From contig NZ_JAQIIX010000002.1 in NCBI RefSeq assembly GCF_036946495.1, positions 2,294,001 to 2,358,000 of the forward strand: DNA of 64,000 nucleotides, read 5' to 3'. Under the pieces are notes generated by a model, which worked only from the letters and a program-made list of their open reading frames with translations, did no database searches and had not been told where the DNA came from. Both the position numbers and the translations under genes were made by a program. Each line of letters opens with the position of its first letter. Within the stretch, counting starts at the first letter, position 1. This DNA is from Mycolicibacterium neoaurum. Its GTDB lineage: Bacteria; Actinomycetota; Actinomycetes; Mycobacteriales; Mycobacteriaceae. Below are positions 7,012 to 16,013 of this stretch, piece by piece.

Positions 7012-8688
7012 ATGTCGAAGCTGAGCCCGCTGTCAAAGATCCAGGAATCGGTAGGCAAGTACATCGATCGGGGCGCCGCGGAGCTGCACTATGCCCGCAA
7101 GATGTTCCAAGCGGGCGCGCTCAAGTTGGAGCCTCCGCGCGATATCGCCGCCTTCGTCAACGATATGAAGCAGTGGGGCGAGATCGGGATGATCCCCGCG
7201 CTCAACGCCCGTCGCTACCCGAACCGCAACGCGGTGATCGACGACTTCGGGACCATGACATTCAAGGAACTCGACGACGCGGTCAACGCCGTCGCCAACG
7301 CCTTGCTGGCCCGCGGGGTCGGTGGTGGCGACGGTGTCGGCATCCTGGCCCGCAACCATCGGTGGTTCCTGGTGTCGGTGTACGCCACGGCCAAGATCGG
7401 TGCCCGCATCATCCTGCTCAACAGCGAGTTCTCCGGCCCGCAGATCAAAGAGGTGTCCGAGCGCGAGGGCAGCCGGATCATCATCTACGACGATGAATAC
7501 ACCGCCGCGGTTTCGCAGGCCACGCCCGAGCTCGGCAAGCTGCGCGCCCTAGGCGTCAACCCCGACAAGGACGAGCCGTCGGGCAGCACCGACGAGACGC
7601 TGGAAGAACTCGTCACCAAGAACGGTTCGGCGCCGCCGCCTGCGGCCACCAAGAAGTCCTCGATCATCATCCTGACCAGCGGCACGACCGGTACCCCGAA
7701 GGGTGCGAATCGCAGTGCCCCACCATCGCTGGCGCCGATCGGCGGCGTGCTGTCCTCGGTGCCGTTCAAGTCGAACGAGGTCACCTCGTTGCCGGCGCCG
7801 ATGTTCCACGCGCTGGGTTTCCTGCACTCGACGATCGCCATGATGCTGGGTACGACGTTGGTTTTGCGTCGTCGGTTCAAGCCTGCGACGGTGCTCGCCG
7901 ATATCGAGAAGCACAAGGTCACCGCCATCGTCGTCGTCCCGGTGATGTTGTCCCGCATGCTCGATGAGCTGGAGAAGACCTCGCCCAAGCCGAATCTGTC
8001 ATCGCTGCGCATAGTGTTCGTCTCGGGTTCGCAGCTCGGTGCCGAGCTAGCCACAAGGGCGATGAAGGACCTCGGCCCAGTCGTCTACAACCTGTACGGT
8101 TCCACAGAGGTGGCGTTCGCGACCATCGCTGGGCCGCAGCACCTTTCGAAGAATCCGTCGACCGTCGGCCCGGTGGTCAAGGGCATGAAGGTCCGGATTC
8201 TCGACGACAACGGCAACGACGTGCCCAAGGGTGAGGTGGGGCGCATCTTCGTCGGCAACTTCTTCCCGTTCCAGGGCTACACCGGCGGCGGTGGCAAGCA
8301 GATCATCGACGGACTGCTGTCCTCCGGTGATGTCGGGTACTTCGACGACGATGATCTGCTCTATGTCAGCGGGCGCGATGACGAGATGATCGTCTCCGGC
8401 GGTGAGAACGTGTTCCCGGCCGAGATCGAGGATCTGGTCAGCGGCCACCCCGAGGTGGTCGAGGCGACCGCGCTGGGTGTCGAGGACAAGGAGTGGGGCC
8501 ACCGGCTGCGCTGCTTCGTCGTGCGGGTCGAGGGCTCTTCGGTAGACGAGGACACCATCAAGGCCTACGTGCGTGACAATCTCGCGCGCTACAAGGTTCC
8601 CCGTGAGGTCGTCTTCATCGAGGAGTTGCCGCGCAACCCCACCGGCAAGATCCTCAAGCGCGAATTGCGCGAGATGGAGATCGACTGA
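7012..8688 (+). CDS. fadD2: Fatty-acyl-CoA/AMP ligase FadD2
   Basis: A 558-residue ANL-superfamily enzyme that activates fatty acids to acyl-AMP and then acyl-CoA. Seen: the AMP-binding P-loop TSGTTGTPKG at residues 222-231, the YGSTE adenine motif, the hinge SGRDDEMIVSGGENVFPAEI and the C-terminal catalytic Lys in NPTGKILKRELRE. Length agrees with M. tuberculosis FadD2 (Rv0270), and both flanks match (Rv0269c-like gene divergent; fadE6 nearby). It ends at 8688 with no clear terminator before the SDR gene 73 bp on, so the two may be co-transcribed. Substrate chain length cannot be told from sequence. Confidence 0.92.
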   Translation: MSKLSPLSKIQESVGKYIDRGAAELHYARKMFQAGALKLEPPRDIAAFVNDMKQWGEIGMIPALNARRYPNRNAVIDDFGTMTFKELDDAVNAVANALLARGVGGGDGVGILARNHRWFLVSVYATAKIGARIILLNSEFSGPQIKEVSEREGSRIIIYDDEYTAAVSQATPELGKLRALGVNPDKDEPSGSTDETLEELVTKNGSAPPPAATKKSSIIILTSGTTGTPKGANRSAPPSLAPIGGVLSSVPFKSNEVTSLPAPMFHALGFLHSTIAMMLGTTLVLRRRFKPATVLADIEKHKVTAIVVVPVMLSRMLDELEKTSPKPNLSSLRIVFVSGSQLGAELATRAMKDLGPVVYNLYGSTEVAFATIAGPQHLSKNPSTVGPVVKGMKVRILDDNGNDVPKGEVGRIFVGNFFPFQGYTGGGGKQIIDGLLSSGDVGYFDDDDLLYVSGRDDEMIVSGGENVFPAEIEDLVSGHPEVVEATALGVEDKEWGHRLRCFVVRVEGSSVDEDTIKAYVRDNLARYKVPREVVFIEELPRNPTGKILKRELREMEID

Positions 8689-8761
8689 CCTCACTTTCCC
8701 GGCGACCGCGTGTCCTCGCTGGCGAGGAATACCTCGGGGCGCGCGGTGGTAATACCTCTTC

Positions 8762-9541
8762 GTGAACATCGACCTCTCCGGTAAAACCGCACTCGTCACC
8801 GGCTCCACGCAGGGCATCGGCCTGGCCATCGCGCACGGACTGGCCGGCGCCGGGGCGCGCGTCATCGTCAACGGCCGCACCCAGGCCCGCGTCGACGAGG
8901 CCGTCGCCGCGGTCGGCGGTGATGCGGTTGGCTACGCCGGTGACGTGGCCGACGCCGACGGGGCCGCAGCGTTGGTGGCGGAGTTCCCCGATGTGGACGT
9001 GTTGGTCAACAACCTCGGCATCTTCGAGGCGGTTCCGGCCCGCGAGGTGACCGACGAGCAGTGGCGCACCTACTTCGACGTCAACGTGCTCGCGGCGGTC
9101 CGGCTGATCCGCGCCTACCTACCGAACATGATCGAAAAGGGTTGGGGCCGAGCGCTTCAGATCGCCAGCGACTCGGCCGTCGTGACACCGGCGGAGATGA
9201 TCCACTATGGCGTGTCCAAGACGGCCCTGCTCGCGGTGACCCGTGGTTTCGCCAAGGACGCGGCGGGTACCGGTGTCACGGTGAACTCCGTGATCGCCGG
9301 GCCGACCCACACCGCTGGTGTGGAGGACTTCGTCTATCAACTGGTGGACAAGGAGCTGCCCTGGGAGCAGGCGCAGCGCGAGTTCATGCGGCTGCACCGG
9401 CCGCAATCGTTGATCCAGCGGCTCATCGAGCCCGAGGAGATCGCCAACATGGTGGTGTATCTGTCCTCGCCGCTGGCCTCGGCGACCACCGGCGGTGCGC
9501 TGCGCGTCGACGGCGGCTACGTCGACGCCATCCTGCCCTGA
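8762..9541 (+). CDS. Short-chain dehydrogenase/reductase
   Basis: A classical SDR of 259 residues that oxidises or reduces a hydroxyl/keto group with NAD(P). Seen: the cofactor loop TGSTQGIG at residues 13-20, NNLG in place of the common NNAG, Ser-Tyr-Lys catalytic residues in ASDSAVVTP...YGVSK, and the C-terminal TGGALRVDGGYV. The start is GTG. It lies between fadD2 and fadE6, a position where M. tuberculosis has no gene, so it is an insertion relative to that order or a loss there. A role in acyl metabolism with its neighbours is possible but not shown. Confidence 0.88.
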   Translation: MNIDLSGKTALVTGSTQGIGLAIAHGLAGAGARVIVNGRTQARVDEAVAAVGGDAVGYAGDVADADGAAALVAEFPDVDVLVNNLGIFEAVPAREVTDEQWRTYFDVNVLAAVRLIRAYLPNMIEKGWGRALQIASDSAVVTPAEMIHYGVSKTALLAVTRGFAKDAAGTGVTVNSVIAGPTHTAGVEDFVYQLVDKELPWEQAQREFMRLHRPQSLIQRLIEPEEIANMVVYLSSPLASATTGGALRVDGGYVDAILP

Positions 9542-9550
9542 CGGACCAGA

Positions 9551-9593
9551 CGCGTGTACCCCCGGAAACGGCATTGTTTCAGGGGTACACGCG
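9551..9593. terminator. Bidirectional terminator between SDR and fadE6
   Basis: Arms CGCGTGTACCCC (9551-9562) and GGGGTACACGCG (9582-9593) pair perfectly. An inner GAAAC/GTTTC stem extends the hairpin. Confidence 0.85.
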
Positions 9594-9618
9594 CCTGCTC
9601 GCGCAGGAAAGGTGACCG

Positions 9619-11808
9619 TTACGGGTCGCGGGGCAGGCCGAGCAGACGCTCGGCGATGATGTTGAGCTGCACCTCGGTGGTGCCGCCGTAGATCGTGGTC
9701 GCCCGGCTGAACAGCAGCCGCTCCGACCACTTGCCCGGCTCCTGCTCCTTGTCGCCGAGTGCTCCGTCGGTGCCGAACGACGAGACGCCGAACTCGGCGT
9801 AGCCCTGACCGGTCTTCATCGACAGCAGCTTCGAGATCGCGGCCGCCGGCATCGGATCGCCACCGGCCAGCGTCAGGAGCGTCGAACGCAGGTTGAGCAC
9901 CTTGGCGGCATACCCCTCGGCGATCAACTTGCCGGCGTGGTTCTGCTCGATCTGGTCGAACTGACCGTCGCGGACGAACTCGACGAACTGGTCCAGGCTG
10001 GCCAGGAACGGCGGCTCGGCACTGCCAATCGAGACACGCTCGTTGGTCAGCGTGTTGCGACTGACCTCCCAACCACGGTCGACCTCACCGAGCACCATCG
10101 AATCCGGTACGAAGACATCATCGATGAAGACGGTGTTGAACATGGCGTCCCCGGTGAGCTCGCGCAGCGGCTTCACCTCGACCCCCGGCGACTTCATATC
10201 GATCAGGAAGTACGTGATGCCGTTGTGTTTCGGAGCATCCGGGTTGGTCCGCGCCAGCAGCGCGCCCCACTGGGAGAACTGCGCTCCGGTGGTCCAGATC
10301 TTCTGACCGGTGATGCGCCAGCCGCCGTCGACCTTGGTGGCCTTGGTGGTCAGGCTGGCCAGATCGGATCCGGCGCCGGGCTCGGAAAACAGCTGGCACC
10401 AGATCATCTCGCCGCGGAAGGTCGGCGGGAGGAACTGCTGCTGCTGTTCGTCGGTACCGTAGGCGACGATCGACGGGATGATCCAGGCCGCGATTCCCAT
10501 CTGCGGGCGGGCCACCCGACCGGTCGAGAACTCCTGAGCGATGATGATCTGCTCGATGGGCTGGGCGTTGCGGCCCCACGGCTTGGGAAGATGCGGTTGC
10601 ACCCAGCCGCCCTCGGCGATCGCGGTGTTGCGCTCCTCGCGCGGAATCTCCTTGAGCGCGGCGACCTCTGCGCGGATCTCCTCGCGCAGCTTTTCGGTGT
10701 CGGGATCCAGATCGATGTCCAGCTTGCGCAGACCGACGCCGGTGGCGGTGTCCACGACCTGCTGCGGGTAGTCCGCGGCCCGGCCGAAGCTGGCGGCCAG
10801 CACCAGCGCGCGGCGGTAGTAGACGCCTGCGTCGTGCTCCCAGGTGAAGCCGATGCCACCGTGCACCTGGATGCACTCCTGGGTGGTGTGCTGCACGGCG
10901 ACCGGCGCGAGCGTTCCGGCGACGGCGGCGGCGAATTCGTACTTGGAATCCTCGTTACCGCTGTGGAATTCGTCGATGGCGCGGGCGGCATCCCACACCG
11001 CAGCGGTGGCCCGCTCGGTCTCGGCGATCATGCCCGCGCACTTGTGCTTGATGGCCTGGAACTGCCCGATCGGCCGACCGAACTGCTCACGGATCTTGGC
11101 GTACTCGGTGGCGGTGTCGGTTGCCCACCGCGCCACGCCGACACATTCGGCCGACAGCAGGGTCGAGATCAGCGCCCGAGCATGTGCACGGGTCAGGTTC
11201 GACAGGACCCGGTCGCCGGCAACCTCGACGGCGTTGACCCGGACATGGGCCACCGGACGCAACGGGTCAAGGCTCTTGACCTCTTCGACCTCCAGCGCGG
11301 CGGCGTCCAGCACGACCCATTCCTCGCTGCTGTCGATCGAGACGGGCAACACCAGCAGGGAGGCCTGGGCGGCGGCGGGGACGGCCCGCACCTCGCCGCG
11401 GATGACCAGCTGCTCACCCTGGCGGGTGGCGGTCAGGCCGGAGTCGATGGCGTAGGCGGCGATGGTGCCGCCGGTAGCCAGGCCGTTCAGCAGGGCGGAC
11501 TCGGCGTCGTGGGCGGCGATGAGCGTACTGGCGATCGCGGACGGGACGAAGGGGCCGGGGACCGCGCCGTAGCCGAATTCGGCGAGGGTGATCGCCAGTT
11601 CGAGGATGCCGAAGCCCTGACCGTCGACCTTCTCGGACAGGTGAACTCCCTGTAAACCCTGCTCGGCGGCGGCCTTCCAGTAGGGCGGCGGGTTGGAGAT
11701 CGGCGTCTCCAGCGCCTCGTGCAGGACGTCGGACGGGGCCACCTTGGCCACCAGTGACCGGACCGAATCGGCCAGGTCGTTGTGTTCAGAGTTGATCGCG
11801 ATGGGCAC
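9619..11808 (-). CDS. fadE6: Tandem-domain acyl-CoA dehydrogenase FadE6
   Basis: A 729-residue protein made of two acyl-CoA dehydrogenase folds in tandem, the usual form of FadE6 (Rv0271c). Seen in the first half: an N-terminal helical domain and CIQVHGGIGFTWEHD near residue 320, the conserved ACAD C-terminal signature. In the second half: FSEPGAGSDLASL, ITGQKIWTTGA and the terminal TTIYGGTTEVQLNIIAERLLG. GTG at 11808 is chosen because GGAGG lies six bases upstream. Predicted to catalyse FAD-dependent alpha,beta-dehydrogenation of acyl-CoA, possibly of sterol-side-chain or branched type. It is convergent with the SDR gene and separated by a terminator. Confidence 0.9.
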   Translation of the reverse strand: MPIAINSEHNDLADSVRSLVAKVAPSDVLHEALETPISNPPPYWKAAAEQGLQGVHLSEKVDGQGFGILELAITLAEFGYGAVPGPFVPSAIASTLIAAHDAESALLNGLATGGTIAAYAIDSGLTATRQGEQLVIRGEVRAVPAAAQASLLVLPVSIDSSEEWVVLDAAALEVEEVKSLDPLRPVAHVRVNAVEVAGDRVLSNLTRAHARALISTLLSAECVGVARWATDTATEYAKIREQFGRPIGQFQAIKHKCAGMIAETERATAAVWDAARAIDEFHSGNEDSKYEFAAAVAGTLAPVAVQHTTQECIQVHGGIGFTWEHDAGVYYRRALVLAASFGRAADYPQQVVDTATGVGLRKLDIDLDPDTEKLREEIRAEVAALKEIPREERNTAIAEGGWVQPHLPKPWGRNAQPIEQIIIAQEFSTGRVARPQMGIAAWIIPSIVAYGTDEQQQQFLPPTFRGEMIWCQLFSEPGAGSDLASLTTKATKVDGGWRITGQKIWTTGAQFSQWGALLARTNPDAPKHNGITYFLIDMKSPGVEVKPLRELTGDAMFNTVFIDDVFVPDSMVLGEVDRGWEVSRNTLTNERVSIGSAEPPFLASLDQFVEFVRDGQFDQIEQNHAGKLIAEGYAAKVLNLRSTLLTLAGGDPMPAAAISKLLSMKTGQGYAEFGVSSFGTDGALGDKEQEPGKWSERLLFSRATTIYGGTTEVQLNIIAERLLGLPRDP

Positions 11809-11896
11809 GCTTAACCTCCATGGGGGCAACTTCCCTATTAACCGGTCGGTTGGTAACCGAGGGTACCCGCGGGGTGACGATGGTCACCGCCCGCCC

Positions 11897-12871
11897 CTAG
11901 TTCACCTGGTTCACTACGTTGGCGAGGGGCTGGCCGTCCCGGATCCGTCGGCAGTTGCCGAGGGCAAACTCCAGGTAGCGACGCATGGTGTCGGCGGTGT
12001 ACCAGGTGACATGCGGGGTCAGCACCACGTTGTCGAGATCCAGCAGCGGGTTGTCGGCTTCGACGGGTTCGACTGCGAACACATCGAGCCCCGCGGCGGC
12101 CAAGCGTCCGGCGCGCAGTGCCTCGGCGAGCGCCTGCTCGTCGACGATCGGTCCGCGCGCGGTGTTGATCAGCACTGCCTCGGGTTTCATCAGTGCCAGG
12201 GCCTGCCGATCCAGCAGGTGATGGGTGGCGTCGGTTAGCGGCAGGTGCAGCGAGACGATGTCGCTGTCGGCCAGCAGTTCGGGCAGCGGGCGCCAGCCTG
12301 GGTGCCCGTCGTCGCGGGTGCTGGTGTGCAGCACCCTGTCCGCGGGTGTGCCCATCGCGATGACGACGCGTTCGACCTGCTTGGCGATGTTGCCGTACCC
12401 GACCAGTCCCACGGTGCAGCCACCGACGTCGCGGACCGTCTCACCCAGGCTGGGGTCCGACGGCCACCCCGTTCCGGCTCGGGTGGCACGATCCAGCGCG
12501 GGCAACCGGCGCAGCGCGGCCAGCATCAGCAACACGGTGCCCTCGGCCACCGATGGTGCATTCGCCCCGGGCATGTTGGCCACCGCGATACCGCGGGCGG
12601 TTGCCGTCTGCACGTCGATGGTGTTCACCCCGGCGCCGAGCTTGTGTACCAGCCTGCAGTTCTTCGCCTGCTCCAGATCTGCACCCGACAGCGGGCGCAG
12701 CACATGCCAGATCACCTCGGCGTGCGGGAGCTCGCGATAGAAGGCCTCGTCGTCATCTTCGGCGCACCACCGGATGTCCAGCCAATCATGTTCCGGTGCA
12801 ACCATATCGAGAACACGTTGACCGGGTGTGAAGTGTGCGAGGACTCTCAACGCCACCGTGTCGCTATCCAC
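11897..12871 (-). CDS. D-2-hydroxyacid dehydrogenase (NAD-dependent)
   Basis: A 324-residue member of the D-isomer 2-hydroxyacid dehydrogenase family (phosphoglycerate/glycerate dehydrogenase type). Seen: the Rossmann glycine motif LVGYGNIA near residue 155, catalytic Arg in INTARGPIVDE, Glu in DVFAVEPVE and His in LTPHVTW. Its start overlaps the end of the upstream alpha/beta hydrolase gene by 25 bases, so it is the third gene of the TetR-hydrolase-dehydrogenase operon. M. tuberculosis lacks it between Rv0271c and Rv0272c. The substrate is unknown. Confidence 0.88.
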   Translation of the reverse strand: MDSDTVALRVLAHFTPGQRVLDMVAPEHDWLDIRWCAEDDDEAFYRELPHAEVIWHVLRPLSGADLEQAKNCRLVHKLGAGVNTIDVQTATARGIAVANMPGANAPSVAEGTVLLMLAALRRLPALDRATRAGTGWPSDPSLGETVRDVGGCTVGLVGYGNIAKQVERVVIAMGTPADRVLHTSTRDDGHPGWRPLPELLADSDIVSLHLPLTDATHHLLDRQALALMKPEAVLINTARGPIVDEQALAEALRAGRLAAAGLDVFAVEPVEADNPLLDLDNVVLTPHVTWYTADTMRRYLEFALGNCRRIRDGQPLANVVNQVN

Positions 12872-13980
12872 CTGGAAATGGTATCGGCCTGTTCGCTGCG
12901 TGCACCCGGCGTGGTGAAATAGTGGTCGGTGTCGATCGAGACCATCCCCTTGTCGGTCGAGCCCAGCGCGTCATGAATTCGCTGCGCGTCAGACGGGAAG
13001 ACGCCGGTGTCCTGGTGAGCGTTGATCACCAGTGCCGGGCAATCGATCAGCGCCAGGTGGGGTTCGGCCCGGGTTTGTGCATGCCGCAGGCTCCACATGC
13101 CGATCCAGTTACGCAGCGTGCAGGCCGCGGCGATCCCACGTGCGGATCGGTTGGCCTTTACCGGTGGTCCGGCGTAACAGAGATTGGGCCGCCGGTTGGT
13201 CGGTTCCAGTGTCGGGTCGATCATGCGTGGATCGGCCCAGGTGCGCATGACGGTGAACGGCCGGTCCGAGTAGCCGGCTTTCTGCACGCGCTTCAGCTCG
13301 GTTTCCGCCCAGTCGGTGATGGCCTCGTTGCGGGCCATTTGTGCGGCACGGTAGCGGGTGACGAAGTCCGGTGAGTAGGGCGGGCCATTTCGGCCGTCGA
13401 ACAGATTCAGGTCGGGATTACTTGTTACGGCGTCGTTTTCGTCGATGACCGAGGCGTCCATCCATGCGGTCAGCACCTCGGGACGGCCGGGGTGTGCTGC
13501 GCTGGCAACGTACCCGTCGGCGGCGGGCAGATCCGTCAGACCGGCGGCCGGACGCATGCCCTCCAGCGGGGTGACATGCTGGTGCCGCGCCTGCGCCTGG
13601 TAGGCCGCCATCAACGACCCGCCACCGGAATTGCCCAGCAGCACCACGGTTTCGATGTTCTGGACCTCGCGCAACCAGCGCACGCCGACGCCGATGTCGA
13701 CCAGTGCGTGATCGAGCAGGAAGCTGCTCTCGAAACCGCGGAAGCGGGTGTTCCACCCCAGGAATCCGATACCGCGCGTGGCCAGGTAATCGGCAAGGTA
13801 ATGCTCGGAGAAGTCGATCTGATAGTGCGTGGCGATGACGGCTATCTTCGGTTTGCGGCCGACCCCACGGTGATACAAACCCTGGCACGGGTGCCCGCCT
13901 GCGCCGGCCCGCCGAGCCGTGGGGGAGTCCATCGCGACGAATTCGCGGATCACTCCAGGTGTCGCGCCCTTGGTTGTCAT
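12847..13980 (-). CDS. Alpha/beta hydrolase (Rv0272c-like)
   Basis: A 377-residue protein, the same length as Rv0272c. Seen: nucleophile elbow GNSGGGSL around residue 120, a predicted acid in VINAHQDTGVFP and a His in DTDHYFTTPG near the C-terminus, consistent with a Ser-Asp-His hydrolase. The start ATG at 13980 overlaps the stop of the TetR gene upstream, so translation is probably coupled. It likely hydrolyses an ester or C-C bond in a pathway controlled by that TetR; the substrate is not known. Confidence 0.85.
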   Translation of the reverse strand: MTTKGATPGVIREFVAMDSPTARRAGAGGHPCQGLYHRGVGRKPKIAVIATHYQIDFSEHYLADYLATRGIGFLGWNTRFRGFESSFLLDHALVDIGVGVRWLREVQNIETVVLLGNSGGGSLMAAYQAQARHQHVTPLEGMRPAAGLTDLPAADGYVASAAHPGRPEVLTAWMDASVIDENDAVTSNPDLNLFDGRNGPPYSPDFVTRYRAAQMARNEAITDWAETELKRVQKAGYSDRPFTVMRTWADPRMIDPTLEPTNRRPNLCYAGPPVKANRSARGIAAACTLRNWIGMWSLRHAQTRAEPHLALIDCPALVINAHQDTGVFPSDAQRIHDALGSTDKGMVSIDTDHYFTTPGARSEQADTISRWIATRWR

Positions 13981-14600
13981 GGCACGGGTGTCCCCTCGTG
14001 ATAAATGGTCCGGTGGAAGATCGCGGCAAGGGTGGCGATGCACTTGTCGTCATCCGCGGTCTGTGCGCCCATGCCCGACAGTTGGGTGTAGCAGAACTGG
14101 TTGAGCATGGACACCAGCGCTACCGCGATCAGATGGGCGTCGTCACCGACGCAGAATCCGCGTTGCTGCGCCTTCTCGACCATGGCGGTGATCAGCGTGA
14201 TGGGCAGTTCGCAGATCTCGGACCAGTACTGCGCGAAATCATCACTGACCATCGCGAGCTGGGATACTGCGATGATCTCGGCGAGACGGTGCCGGTAGGT
14301 GTGCCAGTGTGCTGCCGCCGCGGCGCGGGCGCGGGCAGCATCATCCAGTCCCGGTTCGGCGGCCGCGCGGGCCCGCTCGCGCGCCTCGTCACGGAAGCGG
14401 ACGGCCCACTCTCGGACCATGGCCTCCTTGGAGTCGTAGTAGTTGTAGAACGACGCCGTGGACCGGCCGGCCTCTGCAGTGATGTCGGCGATGGTGGTCG
14501 CCAGAATTCCCTTGCGTGCCACAACTGTTCGCGCGGCGGCATCGATTGCTGCTTGTGTCTGGCGGCCACGCACGGTGGGCAGCTCGACCCGAGCGGTCAC
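13977..14600 (-). CDS. TetR-family regulator (Rv0273c-like)
   Basis: A 207-residue TetR regulator. The helix-turn-helix is at about residues 30-60 (ATTIADITAEAGRSTASFYNYYDSKEAM). GTG start at 14600 has GGAAGG upstream. It is the first gene of a three-gene leftward operon and is divergent from the glyoxalase-fold gene, with a perfect-looking operator in the 83-bp gap. Autoregulation plus control of the divergent gene is the likely arrangement. The effector is unknown, but acyl-CoA or ketone-type ligands are common for this neighbourhood (inference). Confidence 0.88.
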   Translation of the reverse strand: MTARVELPTVRGRQTQAAIDAAARTVVARKGILATTIADITAEAGRSTASFYNYYDSKEAMVREWAVRFRDEARERARAAAEPGLDDAARARAAAAAHWHTYRHRLAEIIAVSQLAMVSDDFAQYWSEICELPITLITAMVEKAQQRGFCVGDDAHLIAVALVSMLNQFCYTQLSGMGAQTADDDKCIATLAAIFHRTIYHEGTPVP

Positions 14601-14626
14601 GTCCTGACCTTCCTTGTTCGTTGATC

Positions 14627-14656
14627 AGATATGAATCTGATGTTAGATTCAGATCT
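14627..14656. promoter_or_regulatory. Candidate TetR operator in divergent promoter
   Basis: Arms AGATATGAATCT (14627-14638) and AGATTCAGATCT (14645-14656) are inverted repeats matching 11 of 12 positions, with a 6-base spacer. The site is centred between the TetR start (14600) and the glyoxalase-fold start (14684). Confidence 0.65.
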
Positions 14657-14683
14657 GGATCTGCGCCAGACCTGGAGGTCGTG

Positions 14684-15259
14684 ATGATCAAGCCGAACAA
14701 CCCGAATTCCGAGTTCACCCTGGGTGGCATCAACCATGTCGCCCTTGTCTGTTCGGACATGCAGCGCACCGTGGACTTCTACTCCGGTGTCCTCGGCATG
14801 CCGCTGATCAAGTCGCTGGACCTGCCTGGCGGGATGGGGCAGCACTTCTTCTTCGACGCGGGCAACGGTGACTGTGTGGCGTTCTTCTGGTTCACCGATG
14901 CCCCCGACGGCGTTCCGGGCGTGTCCGCTCCCATCGCGCTCCCGGGACTCGGCGAGATCACCAGCGCGGTGTCCACCATGAACCACCTGGCATTTCACGT
15001 GCCTGCGGAAAAGTTCGACGAGTACCGGGAGAAGCTCAAGGCCAAAGGCGTCCGGGTTGGACCGGTGCTCAATCACGACGACAGTGAGTGGCAAGCCTCG
15101 AGAACCGTGCACCCGGGCGTCTACGTCCGATCATTCTATTTCCAGGATCCCGACGGCATTACCCTGGAGTTCGCTTGCTGGGTGAAGGAATTCACCGATG
15201 CCGATGCGACGACGGTGCCCAAGACCGCAGCGGACCGCCGACCGCGAGCGGTCGTATAG
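14684..15259 (+). CDS. Glyoxalase/vicinal-oxygen-chelate protein (Rv0274-like)
   Basis: A 191-residue VOC-superfamily protein. Seen: GINHVALVCSDMQRTVDFYSGVLGMPL at residues ~15-40 giving the first metal His, a second module starting MNHLAFHVPAEKFDEYREKL, and DPDGITLEFACW giving the metal Glu. The fold covers dioxygenases, glyoxalase I and isomerases, so the reaction cannot be fixed. TGGAGG sits just before the ATG at 14684. Its last codons and stop fall in the first unit of a 26-bp tandem repeat. Length and position match Rv0274. Confidence 0.88.
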   Translation: MIKPNNPNSEFTLGGINHVALVCSDMQRTVDFYSGVLGMPLIKSLDLPGGMGQHFFFDAGNGDCVAFFWFTDAPDGVPGVSAPIALPGLGEITSAVSTMNHLAFHVPAEKFDEYREKLKAKGVRVGPVLNHDDSEWQASRTVHPGVYVRSFYFQDPDGITLEFACWVKEFTDADATTVPKTAADRRPRAVV

Positions 15260-15314
15260 AACACCGACCGCGAGCGGTCGTATAGAACACCGACCGCGAG
15301 CGGTCGTATAGAAC
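15239..15314. repeat. Three tandem 26-bp repeats with internal hairpin
   Basis: Units at 15239-15264, 15265-15290 and 15291-15314 (last one cut by two bases) share CGACCGCGAGCGGTCG followed by TATAGAACAC. Each unit holds a perfect 7-bp inverted repeat with a 2-base loop and the stop codon of the glyoxalase-fold gene, copied twice more downstream. They fill the gap to the convergent TetR gene and may act as stacked terminators. Confidence 0.85.
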
Positions 15315-15318
15315 CGGT

Positions 15319-15927
15319 CTACTCCTGGCGCGGATCGGGGAAGCTGTTCAACATCCCGGTGAGCAGATCGATCAGTTCGGCGCGCGTGAGGTCGACGGCC
15401 CCGCTGAGCCAGCCGCTGATCGTCTGGCTGACGCCGCCGACGACGAAGTGCGCTATCGCATCGAGTTGTGCCGTGCCGGCGTTCGGGAGTACCTCTCCGG
15501 CGTGTTGGGCGGCCAGGACGGCGAAGAATCCGCCCAGCTCGGTGCGCTTGCGGATGAGAACCGGGTTTGACGACGAGGCATCGAAGAGCAGTCTGCCGAC
15601 GCGGGCATCGGCCCCGATGGTCTCGACGAGATTGATGACACCGGCGCGGTTCTGCTCGCTGGGCGGGGCGGCGGCCACCGCAGCCTGTGTGGTTGCCGCG
15701 ATGGTCGCGACCACGGAGTCGAATACCGCCGCGACGAACTGGTCCTTATCGGTGAAGGCCTCGTAGAAGTGCCGGGTGGTCACCCCGGCTCGGCTGCAGA
15801 TGGCGCGGACGGTCAGTTCCTCGTCTCCGCTGCTCAGGAGATCGAGGCCGGCGTCGAGGAATCGTTGTCTGCGTTCGGCCAATCGCTGCGGTGCCGCGAT
15901 GCCGCGGTACGGCCGGACCTGGGGCAT
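15319..15927 (-). CDS. TetR-family regulator (Rv0275c-like)
   Basis: A 202-residue TetR regulator, starting MPQVRPYRGIAAPQRLAERR. The helix-turn-helix is near residues 30-60 (LTVRAICSRAGVTTRHFYEAF). The start at 15927 is preferred because the conserved N-terminal helix begins just after it and upstream codons look non-coding. It is divergent from the MpaB-like oxygenase gene with 86 bp between them, the same arrangement as Rv0275c and Rv0276, and so probably regulates it. The ligand is unknown. Confidence 0.86.
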   Translation of the reverse strand: MPQVRPYRGIAAPQRLAERRQRFLDAGLDLLSSGDEELTVRAICSRAGVTTRHFYEAFTDKDQFVAAVFDSVVATIAATTQAAVAAAPPSEQNRAGVINLVETIGADARVGRLLFDASSSNPVLIRKRTELGGFFAVLAAQHAGEVLPNAGTAQLDAIAHFVVGGVSQTISGWLSGAVDLTRAELIDLLTGMLNSFPDPRQE

Positions 15928-16013
15928 TCGTCCATATTGACACCCGTCGAACGCGCGCGGCAAGATGGGCGGCGATATCAGGAAACACTCGTTCTCACTT
16001 TTGGGGGCAGTCA

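Noticed and set aside
9937..11655. Long open frame antisense to fadE6 (572 codons)
   Set aside because: It lies entirely opposite a gene with clear ACAD motifs; its composition is the mirror of high-GC codon bias and no protein family is visible.
15239..15314. Possible CRISPR array
   Set aside because: Units are directly adjacent with no spacers and there are no cas genes.
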